A stretch of 25,000 nt of DNA. It comes from Armadillidium nasatum. Its lineage: Eukaryota > Arthropoda > Malacostraca > Isopoda > Armadillidiidae. This document shows positions 1-13,432 of the stretch, piece after piece. Position 1 is the stretch's first letter. Every line of letters starts with the position of its first letter. The position numbers were made by a program, and so were the translations under genes. The notes below the pieces were generated by a model. It was not told the origin of the DNA, searched no databases, and was given only the letters and a program-made list of their open reading frames with translations. Where the stretch lies: positions 1-25,000 of the forward strand of contig SEYY01018549.1 in NCBI GenBank assembly GCA_009176605.1, given 5' to 3'.

Positions 1-59
1 TTTCACAAATTAACTTTCGTTAGTGGGGTAAATGGTAAAGGTGGCTTAATAGATTAAAT

Positions 60-173
60 GTATATTGTATTAAGAAAAGAATAAGAGAAAGGTTACTAGA
101 TGTGAATGCGTTTAGAGTAGCAGCTAGAGGAATTTCGGACCATTATTTGGTGCTGGCTAGATTAGAGTAGGAG
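60..173 (+). pseudogene. Scrap of a non-LTR retrotransposon endonuclease domain
   Basis: The frame starting at 84 reads arginine-rich sequence followed by ...GISDHYLVLARLE and then stops at 171-173. The S-D-H-x-L-V signature is the last conserved block of the apurinic-like endonuclease (EEP fold) of LINEs, where the histidine is catalytic. No start codon or upstream endonuclease motif is visible, and the frame breaks soon after, although a basic stretch at 209-300 may continue the linker toward RT. It is a 5' and 3' truncated relic. It is not obviously the same copy as the LINE at 17489-19828, where the equivalent block reads DSEHRLV. The family is reasonably sure and the clade is unknown. 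Confidence 0.5.
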
Positions 174-485
174 GAGGCTGAAGGGAGATTGGGAACGTAG
201 ATAGAAGAGTGAAGATTGTGAGATTGGAAAGATTGGAAGAGAGGGAAGAGGGAGAACAATTTACAAGAGTTAAAATTAAAACTGGATGGCGTGCGCTGAA
301 AATAGTATGTACGGAGTTCCTCGTCATCCAAATGACTTGCAAACTCATTGAAGATATTCATATGATCAGTATTTTGATATATAAACCTTTTCTCCAGATT
401 CAGGAATAATTCGTTTCGTTAGTACTACTAAACAGCCCTTCACTTTCAACAGAAGGTGAAGCAGAGAAACAAAAATAAGCTAATA

Positions 486-777
486 CAGGCCTGAGCAAAG
501 TATGGCCAGCGACCAGGTGTTAAAATATTTATTTTTTAATGTGAAAAGAAAAACAAAAATTACAAAAGACCTACTCTCAATTGACAAATTAGTTTTCTCT
601 CCATCAAAATTACTCCCCAAGAAATTAAATGTGCAAATAGTCAAATTGTAAAAAATATTTATTCTATTAGTTTATGTAAGTTATTTCGATAATTTTTATG
701 CATTTATTAAGTATGAACCTTGACCTTTTGCCAAAATCAAAGTGTGGTCTCTAGTTTATAAAAGTTGCTCACCCCTG
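486..777. mobile_element. hAT-type MITE, 292 bp, with 8-bp target-site duplication
   Basis: The left end begins CAGGCCTGAGCAAAGTATGG. The reverse complement of the right end begins CAGGGGTGAGCAACTTTTAT, so the two ends form an imperfect terminal inverted repeat of the CAGG(G/C)..TGAGCAAA kind typical of hAT/Charlie-like elements. The flanks are agctaata (478-485) and agctagta (778-785), an 8-bp target-site duplication with one mismatch, which is the hAT length. The interior is AT-rich and has no ORF, so the element is non-autonomous. Confidence 0.75.
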
Positions 778-785
778 AGCTAGTA

Positions 786-2160
<1,375 letters not shown>

Positions 2161-2198
2161 GTGGCGATCTGTAAAAAAAATTTTTGTATGTTCTTTAA

Positions 2199-2285
2199 TG
2201 TCATATCTGTTCAATCTGTGAGAAGCAAAGTGACTCATTTATATCTTGTGAAGAATGTGATCATACTACATTTGAAAGTCTATTA
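2199..2285 (+). pseudogene. Possible PHD/RING-like zinc-finger scrap
   Basis: In the frame starting at 2199 the translation begins CHICSICEKQSDSFISCEE and then C-D-H, ending at a stop at 2283-2285. The spacing C-x2-C ... C-x2-C-x-H resembles the first half of a PHD finger (zinc-binding, chromatin-associated in hosts, also found in some transposon proteins). The upstream codon is a stop and the second half of a finger is missing, so this is a scrap at best. It lies just upstream of block A and is not repeated upstream of block B. A chance cysteine cluster cannot be excluded. Confidence 0.25.
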
Positions 2286-2439
2286 TAATCATTCACAAAT
2301 GGAACATATGATAGCCAAAAATAAAGGCATGTTTCTGTATACTTGTATATTAAAGGTATAGCATAACCTGTGATTGATTCAGAGGGTCTTTATTGTGTTG
2401 ATGATACAAAAATAATGACATCTTAAAATATTTTAAAAA

Positions 2440-2719
2440 ACATTTCGTTTTCCACTGGTGTGATACATGAGGAACAGAGGTATTTCGTCTGGTTCGGCTT
2501 TCACCAACCTGATACAATAGTGAACGTTACTGTATATATCACACAGCGGGATCACTTCCGATTGCATATATGTATTTGGGAGATGATGGTGCTGCAGCTT
2601 TAGGCACACATGCATACATCAGCGAGATTGCAGATTTAGCTGAGGATGTTTCCTGGAGGATTTTATATTTTGAATCAAGACCTTCAGGCTCTAAGAAAAA
2701 CTATAAATCTTTCTCCTAA
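2440..2719 (+). pseudogene. Endogenised partiti-like virus RdRp core (motifs B and C), block A
   Basis: The frame at 2479 reads GISSGSAFTNLI, the palm motif B (G-x-x-S-G-S-x-x-T-x-L-I) of Partitiviridae-like RNA-dependent RNA polymerases. About 30 codons later, in another frame, 2576-2719 reads LGDDGAAALGTHAYISE..., with the catalytic GDD of motif C at 2579-2587 and an open tail to the TAA at 2717-2719. The order and spacing of motifs B and C fit this family. At least two frame breaks and in-frame stops separate them, so it is a dead fragment lacking fingers, motif A and the C-terminus. A nearly identical copy lies at 6695-6981, where motif B has the canonical proline. Assignment to the order Durnavirales is firm, but the genus is unresolved. 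Confidence 0.75.
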
Positions 2720-2960
2720 AATTTAATTCAAAAAGTAATTTACAGTAGAGAGCTTTTAAGGTATGAAATATTCATTTTTTTAGTTCAGGTAATGCTAGTT
2801 AATTTAAAATATTTTGTTTAATTACAGAATAAGAAAAATAGAACTAGGTTCAAACGTATGAAAATATCACGAAAGTTTTTACAGAAATAAACTCAATTTT
2901 GGGAAAACAACAATCAATAAGACTAAAAATTTAGAGTTAGTGTGGGCCTCCACGATACAT
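2720..2960. other. Short AT-rich linker with splice-like signals
   Basis: This linker joins the RdRp fragment to the next coding remnant. There are plausible donor (aag|gtatga near 2759) and acceptor (ttaattacag near 2827) signals, but no exon chain can be proven. The same region in block B (6982-7230) has lost or gained short stretches. Confidence 0.35.
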
Positions 2961-2962
2961 CA

Positions 2963-3290
2963 ATGGATGAAACGGCAAACATTTTAACGCAAATACAAAA
3001 TCCGGATGAAACTGTGGAAGCAATTTTCTTTAGTCATCAAGCACTCATTCCCATCTCGAAGTTATTAATATCTTTTTCGAGATAGGTTCGACCCTATCGT
3101 TACGAAGTCGCTCGGTGCGGGACAGGCTGGTGAGTGGTCTTTGAGTGATATCATTGAGCAGAGTTCCCTCAAACGTTTACGTAACAACACCAATGAATAT
3201 GTATATGTTTAGAGGCAAAAAGATATGGTGTATGACGCAATAATAGGAGTAAATAAATACTATTATTACCTGAACATACAATTCCATTAA
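2963..3290 (+). pseudogene. Unidentified pseudogene, divergent relative of the 5018-5482 segment
   Basis: An ATG at 2963 opens MDETANILTQIQNPDETVE and runs to about 3083. The frame then shifts by one near the tcgagatagg at 3078-3086 and continues as RFDPIVTKSLGAGQAGEWSL... to a TAG at about 3210, then on in frame past it. The segment ...RQKDMVYDAIIGV corresponds in both protein and DNA to ...RPKDKVYDAILEGV at about 5066-5111, including the preceding arginine-rich stretch, so the two are diverged copies of one family. The same segment is present in block B (about 7251-7585). I do not recognise the family. A viral origin is possible given the neighbouring RdRp, but is not shown. Confidence 0.5.
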
Positions 3291-3388
3291 CAACAGGTGA
3301 AGACAACATCATTGATGACCAAAATTCGATTGAAATTGATGAAAGCGACAATGATTTAGAATTAAATGAGATACTTCCAATAAATTAT

Positions 3389-3495
3389 GAAGATGGTCTA
3401 TTTGAAAGTATGGTTAAGAAAAATTTCTCGCCGTTTTGTGAAGATGGTTTAAATCCATTTGAAAGTATGGTTAAGAGAAATTTATCGCCTTTTTA
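3389..3495 (+). repeat. Two-copy coding tandem repeat in the Ulp1-like N-terminus
   Basis: The two units, 3389-3436 and 3440-3495, share gaagatggt..tttgaaagtatggttaag and encode E-D-G-L..F-E-S-M-V-K-[KR]-N-[FL]-S-P-F. Block B has the same pair starting near 7684. Confidence 0.8.
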
Positions 3496-3667
3496 TTCAG
3501 ATAAAAATCTTATCATAAAGAATATGAACTCAGACGAAAGTGACGTCATGATGTATGAAGAAAAAGAGAATTGTCAAGAGTCTCGGGAGAAACATAAGGA
3601 GCAATTTTATAACAAGGATAGTGATACTGAAGATGTGCCACAACTGACCCATAAAATGAGGGTATCT

Positions 3668-3790
<123 letters not shown>

Positions 3791-4309
3791 ATTGTCATTG
3801 ACAGAGCCTGATATGTGGTTATATCCAGTATAGATGACATAAATGTAACAATTTTCGATCTTCTGACTTTAAATAAAGAAAAATGGGTCAACGACGATGT
3901 TATAAATTTCTACATGAAATTACTGATGAAACGAGAAAAAGATGAAAAATATCCATCGCTTTACACATTGCCAACATACTTCTACACAAAATTGAAGAAC
4001 ACTGATTACACTTCTGCAAAGCCTCGATAGGAAAGGTGGACATTTTTTCCTATGACTTAGTTTTCATTCCACTACATCTAGATGGAAACCATTGGGCTTT
4101 GGGTACAATGAACTTCAAGGACAAAACAGTGAAGTACTATGATTCACTCTACAGTGATGATAAAGGATGTTTAAAGATATTACTGGAATATCTGAAGTGT
4201 TCTTATCTGGATAGGGAAAGGAGAGAGACATCAAAATACCCTGGCGCGCCACGATCAAGTATAGTTGTACTTGCAAACAAATTTAAATTTATCAAATAGC
4301 ATTTATTGT

Positions 4310-4752
<443 letters not shown>

Positions 4753-4763
4753 AGACAACTGTC

Positions 4764-4994
4764 ATGCAAACTAACTCAAAGGACCTCCCCGAGTGCACTC
4801 AAGACAGGATAAAGAGGTTAGTTCCTATTCCCTTTAACCACAGTATTAAACCACATACACGGTCTCTTTTAGAGACTAGAGTATGCCTCAAAGTATTTGA
4901 CAAGGTCGGCGAATTCTCCACAATATGCAGAAACCAGTCCCCGATCCAATTGCGACAGAGTTTGCTACCAAATGGTTTTAACTGGGCCTGTTAG
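4764..4994 (+). pseudogene. Unidentified 76-codon frame, conserved in block B
   Basis: The frame from ATG 4764 reads MQTNSKDLPECTQDRIKRLV... to a TAG/TGT boundary ending ...NGFNWAC. Block B has the same frame at 10523-10753 with very few changes. In block C the corresponding position is occupied by a different, much longer coding sequence (11444-12384), and homology between the three blocks begins only at the last codons (aactgggcctgtt). No motif is recognised, and it may be non-coding. Confidence 0.3.
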
Positions 4995-5017
4995 GGATTT
5001 GCTAAAGCGATAAAGTT

Positions 5018-5482
5018 ATGCTCGATCGACGTAGAAACATCATGGAGTATTCTCGTGTATATGCTTCGAGGCCTAAAGATAAAGTATATGACGCTATACT
5101 TGAAGGTGTTAGAAGGGATTTAGTTCCTAGAGAGCCATTATTCCACTTACCACTGGTGCAGCCGCGAAATATCCAGGCGAACCCAGATCTAGTTCAGTAG
5201 GCTTCCCCTTCCTTGGTATGACCGAGCTTTTCGATTGAGAACGTAAATTCAATTATTGCCGACTGGAGAGCGGTAGGACCAGGCTATTCCATAAAATTTT
5301 CCGGTTTTCTTTTGCGCACAGATCTGCACCCTGACAAACAAAAAATCGGAGGAACATGGGGATATCCTGTTTCGGTATTTATTGAGGAGGCTAGATTTGT
5401 TTATCCTCTACTTAAGTACCCTAAAGAACGTAAAATATCCTATAGACTATGGCTTAGAGATGAAGGGTGGAATGAAGTATAT
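5018..5482 (+). pseudogene. C-terminal part of the unidentified 11444-12888 protein, block A
   Basis: The frame opens at ATG 5018 (MLDRRRNIMEYSRVYASRPK...) and is interrupted by TAG at 5198-5200 and TGA shortly after. It continues in the same frame as ...IKFSGFLLRTDLHPDKQK... and ...FVYPLLKYPKERKISYRLW to a TGA just before 5490. The TAG and TGA are shared with block C, so the gene was already broken, or uses these positions unusually, before duplication. Function is unknown. See the longer copy at 11444-12888. Confidence 0.55.
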
Positions 5483-5570
5483 TGATACTATGTGCAAGTT
5501 AAATAGTGTCAATAACAATGCTTGATTGGAAAACGATTTATCAGAATTTTCTCTTTTGGAAAAATACGGC

Positions 5571-5686
<116 letters not shown>

Positions 5687-5699
5687 CAAAAGAAAAATA

Positions 5700-6430
5700 T
5701 ATTAACTTTCTGTTACCACTCACGATTTTATGTTAAATAGTCTCACGAGGTGTTGGTCCGTTATATCGTCCTCTTCTGCTTTTCGGATGGACGATGATTA
5801 TGTGGTTACTCAGTCCTCTTGATGGAAGGAGGTGTTGAAGAGAGTTGAAGGTGCATTCTGACGTAAACGAAAAGCTGATCTCACGTTCATAGCGAATGGT
5901 ATAGGGATCACAATTGAAGAAAGAACAACTGATGGCAGAACTATAATAAAGACTGGTTTGTTTCAAGTTGGAGGTTGAGAGAAAAAAAAAAAAACAGGAT
6001 CTTTAATCGTTGAGAAATTAAGAAATATAGTGGAAAATTGAATAACGAAACCGAAATAATTTCTGTTCAAGTAGGTCAGAACATGAAAAAGATAAATGAA
6101 GAACAAATGAACGTAAGGGCTGTTATATTAAGGAACTAACGGGAGTATTGAATTTTTAATGACTAAGTCAATTAAGAAAATTCACGTCGTCAATTCTTTT
6201 AATTGGGGAAAAATGGAAAGATTGTTGAAATTCCGATTACAGTTGTGGTTGAGGGAATGGAAAGTAGGTTGTAGATGCAGTTCCCCTCCTCGGGACTGCA
6301 AAACATATAAAAAATATGTAGAAATTTTTTACTAATCAAAAAAAAAATAAACATTAAATAACACAAAAACACAAGACTTACGTGATGGTGTCGTATGGTT
6401 GATCGACTTCACTAAATTATATAAAGTCTG
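5700..6430 (+). pseudogene. Unidentified coding remnants at the 3' end of block A
   Basis: Several short frames are legible. 5868-5978 encodes ...ANGIGITIEERTTDGRTI... and ends GLFQVGG-stop, and it is intact again in block C (13239-13349). 6014-6139 encodes a charged, possibly coiled-coil stretch containing ...VGQNMKKINEEQMNVRAV. About 6206-6273 encodes GKIVEIPITVVVEGMESRL. They are in different frames, separated by stops and purine runs (aaaaaaaaaaaa near 5985). Their order is kept at 16746-17000. Product and origin are unknown. Confidence 0.35.
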
Positions 6431-6631
6431 TTAACTGGTTATTTTCTTTCAATATTGTTTTTACTTAAATTTTTTATCAATTTTATAATTTTAGTCTCTT
6501 ATTGGTGTTATTTCTATATTTAATTTTTATTATTTTGTACAATATAAGGTTATTTAGCAAAGTAATACCGTCTTATAAGAGAAGCCTTTTATATTTTATT
6601 TTCTCTCCTTTGATAAGAAAACTGTGCTTGA
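6431..6631. other. AT-rich spacer between blocks A and B
   Basis: No motif or ORF of note. It is not repeated elsewhere in the window as far as I can see. Confidence 0.4.
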
Positions 6632-6694
6632 TTCAGAGGGTCTTTATTGGGTTTATGAAGAGGTCACAAAAAAAAATGACATTTAAAACATTTT

Positions 6695-6981
6695 CAAAAA
6701 CATTTCGTTTTCCAATGGCGAGTGATACATGAGGAACGAAGGTATTCCGTCTGGTTCGGCTTTTACCAACCTGATAAAATAGTGAACGTTACTGTATATA
6801 TCACACAGAGGAATCACTTCCGATTGCATATATGTATTTGGGAGATGATGGTGCTGCAGCTTTAGGCACACATGAATATATCAGCGAGATGGCAGAATTA
6901 GCTGAAGATGTTTTCTGGAGGATTTTATATTTTGAATCAAGACCTTCAGGCTCTAAGAAAAACTATAAACCTTTCTCCTAA
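6695..6981 (+). pseudogene. Endogenised partiti-like virus RdRp core (motifs B and C), block B
   Basis: The frame at 6741 reads MRNEGIPSGSAFTNLI (starting at 6729), matching the canonical partitivirus motif B G-[IV]-P-S-G-S. The catalytic GDD of motif C lies at 6841-6849 in a different frame, followed by GAAALGTHEYISEMAELAED... to the TAA at 6979-6981. The frame breaks between motifs are the same as in block A, so both copies descend from one already-decayed insertion. The fragment spans only the centre of the polymerase palm and is inactive. Downstream come the same unidentified segment and the Ulp1-like remnant as in block A. Confidence 0.78.
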
Positions 6982-7250
6982 AATTTAATTCAAAAAGTAA
7001 TTTACAGTAGAGAGCTTTAAGGTATGAATTGTTTATTTTTTTTTAGTTCCAATAATGCTAGTTAATTTAAAATATTTTGTTTAATTAGAGAATAAGAAAA
7101 ATAGAACTAGGTTCAAACGTATAAAAAATACGTTCAAAATATAAAGACAACTGAGGCAACATCACAAAAGCTTTTACAGAAATAAACTCAATTTTGGGAA
7201 AACAACAATCAATAAGACCAAAAATTTAGAGTTAGTATGGGCCTCCACGA

Positions 7251-7585
7251 TACATCAATGGATGAAACGGCAAATATTTTACCGCAAATACAAAATCCGG
7301 ATGAAACTGTGGAAGCAATTTTCTTTAGTCATCAAGCACTCATTCCCATCTCGAAGTTATTAATATCTTTTTCGAGATAGGTTCGACCCTATCGTTACGA
7401 AGTCGCTCGGTGCGGGACAGGCTGGTGAGTGGTCTTTGAGTGATATCATTGAGCAGAGTTCCTTCAAACGTTTACGTAACAACACCAATGAATATGTATA
7501 TGCTTAGAGGCAAAAAGATATGGTGTATGACGCAATAATAGGAGTAAATAAATACTATTATTTCCTGAACATACAATTCCATTAA
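7251..7585 (+). pseudogene. Unidentified pseudogene, block B copy of 2963-3290
   Basis: It has the same frame break at the tcgagatagg motif, the same TAG, and the same ...KDMVYDAIIGV block as in block A. It begins with M-D-E-T-A-N-I-L near 7258. No function is recognised. Confidence 0.45.
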
Positions 7586-7831
7586 CAACAGGTGAAGACA
7601 ACATCATTGATAACCAAAATTCGATTGAAATTGATGAAAGCGACAATGATTTAGAATTAAATGAGATACTTCCAATAAATTATGAAGATGGTCTATTTGA
7701 AAGTATGGTTAAGAAAAATTTCTCGCCGTTTTGTGAAGATGGTTTAAATCCATTTGAAAGTATGGTTAAGAGAAATTTATCGCCTTTTTATTCAGATAAA
7801 AATCTTATCATAAAGAATATGAACTCAGACG
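7586..7831 (+). pseudogene. N-terminal part of the Ulp1-like pseudogene, block B
   Basis: Acidic region and two-copy F-E-S-M-V-K repeat as in block A, cut at 7831 by the viral capsid insert. The remainder resumes at 9325. Confidence 0.6.
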
Positions 7832-9324
7832 CAACTTCACTAATTGAATTTTTCTTTTGAAAATTTTTAATAATTGATATGGATAACTTACCTGTCACTT
7901 CGTCTGAGGTACAACCGCAAGGCGATAAGAAGTTTGCACCAAGAGGAAAAGGAAGAGGAGGCCGCTCCGGTTTTAAAGGTAGAGGCAGAAAACCACCAAC
8001 TTATCTACCTCCTACCAATACTAGACCAGTAAAATTACCTGATGCCCCTAATGATGACCCCTTTGCCCCAAAGAAATTGGGGAAAACACCAACACCGCCC
8101 AAGAACGATCCATTAATGGACTTGCAGGTTATCTTCTCTGGAACTGATCTACTTCCAGCTGGTAACCTTAATAGGTTCGAACTCGATTACTCGGGTTTTT
8201 ATACACTTCTTGACTCATCGTACCAGGCCATGACATGTACTGATCGTGGTCTTTCAAAGTACATTAGCAGATCCATGTATTACTACTATAATACTGTGGC
8301 TCTGTGGTCAAGACTGATGCAGATAATCGCATCAAATGGACGAGGGGAGATGCACCGAGAGTATGAAGATATTAAGACTTCATTACCTCCTATGTCGCTC
8401 GCTAGCGACGTAGAAAAGTATCTCTCTGGATTGGGAGATGTGATAGATGAAGATGGAATTAAAGTACTTCTTCATCTTCAGGGGACATTGTCCAAACAAG
8501 CCGCCTACAGAATTGGTGGCGCAGACGGATCATATGGAAGGATTGCTGCTGCAAATCACTTCATATATGAAACACTTCCAGCTCCAGTAGTTCCATTACT
8601 CAAGCTACACGCTGACTGGAATTACACCTTGAATCAGGGACCACTGTGGTGGGACCTTCCAGCACAGCTCGCACCAGCTCAACAAGTGTTACATCCCACA
8701 CCTAATTTATTAGGATATAACAGAGCAGAGGTGCTTACGCAGGAACAATTACGTGAGCTAGATTCCGCTGGAATGATATTCGCTCCTAATGTTAACAATG
8801 TTAATTTCGGAGTAAAGAATATTGACGGAATTCCCATCAACTTTGAGTTGCTAACAAAGATTTCTTTGTTGTTAGCAAATTCTAAAAGTCCCAATTCAGG
8901 AAAACAGCCCGAAAACACCAACGGATCAATCGGTCTAATTCAGAAAGATCTTCTGTCTAAACCAGAAAGCCGAATGATATCCAGGTTGATGATACCCGGA
9001 TTACTGACAAGCAAATGTCGACCAATTGCAGATATCAACTTGTCTCCGGTACCAGTTTCGGGGCGACGCTCTTTAGGTATAGAGTAGATAGAGTAGGTGA
9101 TGACGTTTTTTGTTACCGCTTTATCGGAGGAATACCAAGAGCTTGGAGGAATACAGCCAATAATGTGTTTGGCTATGGGTATGCAATAGTGTGGAATACA
9201 TCACTGTACCGCAATGCATACGCCAATGGCATTACTAATGATATAACATTTAGTAATGCACTTCGTGCAAAGCAGAAAGCTCCATAACATCTCGTGGGCA
9301 ACGGGTCTGAGAGCCGACCTAAAA
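7832..9324 (+). mobile_element. Endogenous viral element: near-complete partiti-like capsid segment
   Basis: Comparison with block A defines the ends. Shared sequence stops after ...aactcagacg (7831) and resumes at gggagaaacata (9325), while block A has 48 unrelated bases in between. The insert is about 1.49 kb, the usual size of a partitivirus capsid segment. It contains a 47-bp AT-rich 5' leader, one long coding region and a 37-bp 3' tail ending ctaaaa. There is no target-site duplication, no terminal repeat and no long poly(A). The 48-bp loss at the target suggests end-joining repair rather than LINE-mediated insertion. Confidence 0.75.
7879..9287 (+). pseudogene. Partiti-like virus capsid protein, one frame switch
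   Basis: ATG 7879 opens 402 codons to a TAG at 9085. A second frame, open from 8961 and ending in TAA at 9285-9287, continues with 100 or so codons of similar composition (...FRYRVDRVGDDVFCYRF...). The best reading is therefore one protein of about 460-470 residues with a single frameshift between about 8961 and 8990. Residues 12-40 are Lys/Arg/Gly-rich (APRGKGRGGRSGFKGRGRK), as expected for a disordered RNA-contacting capsid arm. A Pro-rich linker follows, then an Ala/Leu/Tyr/Trp-rich body with SKYISRSMYYYYNTVALWSR near residues 130-150, a pattern seen in partitivirus coats. Length and size fit. The low decay suggests a relatively young insertion compared with the RdRp fragments. Family assignment is by composition and motif memory, not by search. 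Confidence 0.6.
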
Positions 9325-9414
9325 GGGAGAAACATAAGGAGCAATTTTATAACAAGGATAGTGATACTGAAGATGTGCCACAACTGACCCATAAAATGAG
9401 GGTATCTCATATAT

Positions 9415-9457
<43 letters not shown>

Positions 9458-10030
9458 TTAAGAGTATTTGTACTATTATTTTTAAAAATAGTTTGATTTT
9501 CTTTTCACAGATTGTCATTGACAGAGCCTGCCATGTGGTTATATCCAGTATAGATGACATAAATGTAACAATTTTCGATCTTCTGACTAAAAAAAATAAA
9601 GAATAAAGAAAAATGGGTCAACGACGATGTTATAAATTTCTACATGAAATTACTGATGAAACGAGAAAAAGATGAAAAATATCCATCGCTTTACACATTG
9701 CCAACATACTTCTACACAAAATTGAAGAACACTGATTACACTTCTAAAAAGCCTCGATAGGAAAGGTGGACATTTTTTTCCTATGACTTAGTTTTCATTC
9801 CACTACATCTAGATGGAAACCATTGGGCTTTGGGTACAATGAACTTCAAGGAAAAAACAGTGAAGTACTATGATTCACTCTACAGTGATGATAAAGGATG
9901 CTTAAAGATACTACTGGAATATTTGAAGTGTTCTTATCTGGATAGGGAAAGGAGAGAGACATCAAAATACCCTGGCGCGCCACGATCAAGTATAGTTGTA
10001 CTTGCAAACAAATTTAAATTTATCAAATAG
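9325..10030 (+). pseudogene. Ulp1/SENP-like protease pseudogene, downstream part, block B
   Basis: The exon 9325-9402 (...DSDTEDVPQLTHKM) is followed by a (AT)n-containing intron that keeps a clean acceptor, ttttcttttcacag, ending at 9509. The protease domain follows. A short A-rich insertion near 9588-9606 and the same one-base shift as in block A near 9770 break the frame. Catalytic His is at 9821-9823 and Asp at 9872-9874 in the N-H-W-A-L ... Y-Y-D-S core. The cysteine block is missing, as in block A. Both copies therefore lost the catalytic cysteine before duplication. Confidence 0.68.
9409..9459. repeat. Short interrupted (AT)n in the Ulp1-like intron, block B
   Basis: About 51 bp with two TAAT interruptions, less than half the length of its block A counterpart. 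Confidence 0.95.
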
Positions 10031-10114
10031 CATTTATTGTGAAACGTATGTTATTGTATAAATTTGTTTAGAAATTACTCGATATCTAACCTCCAGCCGG
10101 AAGGGGGATAAAAA

Positions 10115-10512
<398 letters not shown>

Positions 10513-10522
10513 GACAACTGTC

Positions 10523-10753
10523 ATGCAAACTAACTCAAAGGACCTCCCCGAGTGCACTCAAGACAGGATAAAGAGGTTAGTTACTATTCCCTTTAACCAC
10601 AGTATTAAACCACATACACGGTCTCTTTTAGAGACTAGAGTATGCCTCAAAGTATTTGACAAGGGTGGCGAATTTTCCACAATATGCAGAAACCAGTCCC
10701 CGATCCAATTGCGACAGAGTTTGCTACCAAATGGTTTTAACTGGGCCTGTTAG
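10523..10753 (+). pseudogene. Unidentified 76-codon frame, block B
   Basis: Nearly identical to 4764-4994, with the frame uninterrupted. It runs into the conserved aactgggcctgtt junction at which blocks A, B and C become alike. Confidence 0.3.
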
Positions 10754-10779
10754 GGATTTGCTAAAGCGACAAAGTTATG

Positions 10780-11249
10780 CTCGATCGACGTAGAAACATC
10801 ATGGAGTATTCTCGTGTATATGCTTCGAGGCCTAAAGATAAAGTATATGACGCTATACTTGAAGGTGTTAGAAGGGATTTAGTTCCCTAGAGAGCCATTA
10901 TTCCACTTACCACTTACCACTGGTGCAGCCGCGAAATATCCAGGCGAACACAGATCTAGTTCAGTAGGCTTCCCCTTCCTTGGTATGACCGAGGTTTTCG
11001 ATTGAGAACGTAAATTCAATTGCCGACTGGACAGCGGTAGGACCAGGCTATTCCATAAAATTTTCCAGTTTTCTTTTGCGCACAGATCTGCACCCTGACA
11101 AACAAAAAATCGGAGGAACATGGGGATATCCTGTTTCGGTATTTATTGAGGAGGCTACATTTGTTTATCCTCTACGTAAGTACCCTAAAGAACGTAAAAT
11201 ATCCTATAGACTATGGTTTAGAGATGAAGGGTGGAATGAAGTATATTGA
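10780..11249 (+). pseudogene. C-terminal part of the unidentified protein, block B
   Basis: Same content as 5018-5482. It is further damaged by one inserted base near 10885 and a ttaccac duplication near 10907. It still contains the late blocks ...RTDLHPDKQK... and ...YPKERKISYRLW in one frame. Confidence 0.5.
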
Positions 11250-11336
11250 TACTATGTGCAAGTTACCTAGTGTCAATAACAATGCTTGATTGGAAAACGA
11301 TTTATCAGAATTTTCTCTTTTGGAAAAATACGGCCT

Positions 11337-11337
<1 letters not shown>

Positions 11338-11367
<30 letters not shown>

Positions 11368-11374
11368 ATATATA

Positions 11375-11443
<69 letters not shown>
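11338..11443. repeat. (AT)n tract at the block B / block C junction
   Basis: About 106 bp with several TAATA interruptions. Block B sequence ends on its left and unique coding sequence begins on its right. Confidence 0.98.
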
Positions 11444-11444
<1 letters not shown>

Positions 11445-12384
11445 GCTTGGGTAGTCTTGCAAGGAGTAGGGACGAAACTGGCTAGTGGCATGGAGGCTTT
11501 AATAAAAAAATTTCCATAGTTGTTTGGATGGAGTGAATCATTTGCATAATTTGTTGAATACGCCTTGTTATTGCCATGCACGCATGCTTCCAGTGTGTTA
11601 AGTTTCTTTCAGTATTTGGGAGAGCTGACGAAGGATAGAACTCTTTTGCCATATGAAATAGCCGCTTTACAATACGTGCGGCTCTTTGCGATACGAACAG
11701 GTGATGTGTTTGTTCAGCGTTCTCTGCCTTTAATGTATCAGATTTATCCTGGGTTAGTGGTGGCAGAGGTAAATGATCCAACTATCCATGACCGGTCATT
11801 GGTGGACCATCTCGCCCAGTACAAGAATGCCGATTTATGGGCGGAAGCGGATGATATCGATTTCCCAGATGAGGATGAACCTGTATATCAAATGGACGGG
11901 TTAGGTGTGGAATGAAGTTACGGCGCTAGTCGAAAATGATGAAGTGAGTGCTAATGCCGACAACATTCTGGCTAGAAAAATGTCAGAAGCACATAAAACT
12001 TGGAGACAACATATCGACCAAATCACAACCCTGAATTCACCGTTTGGACTTATTTTAAATCAGGAGCGCAGAATACAACCTGAGGATATAGTGCCTGAGG
12101 CTTATGCTTGGGTCAATAGTTCTAAATTTCAGAAACCACAATGCCGTTGTATGTTAAAAGGAATGTTTGCACGTTCACGGATTGAAGGCCTGTACCGCTT
12201 TTATGATAGCATTGATCATTCTGTAACTTATCGGCTCAGTAAAGATTTAGAAGGGGCTTGGAAACGTAATACGTCAGGATCGATCTTGTTCTATAATAAT
12301 CAGCCACTTCCCATTGTTATGATCAGAGCGGATTTGACAATAATTCTCAACGTTAAACGATGTTTTGACGTTGCATTTGATAAA

Positions 12385-13424
<1,040 letters not shown>

Positions 13425-13432
13425 TAGATTGA

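Noticed and set aside
2433..2615. Minus-strand 60-codon frame, repeated at 6683-6871
   Set aside because: It is antisense to the RdRp motif B-C region, and the sense reading carries the family motifs.
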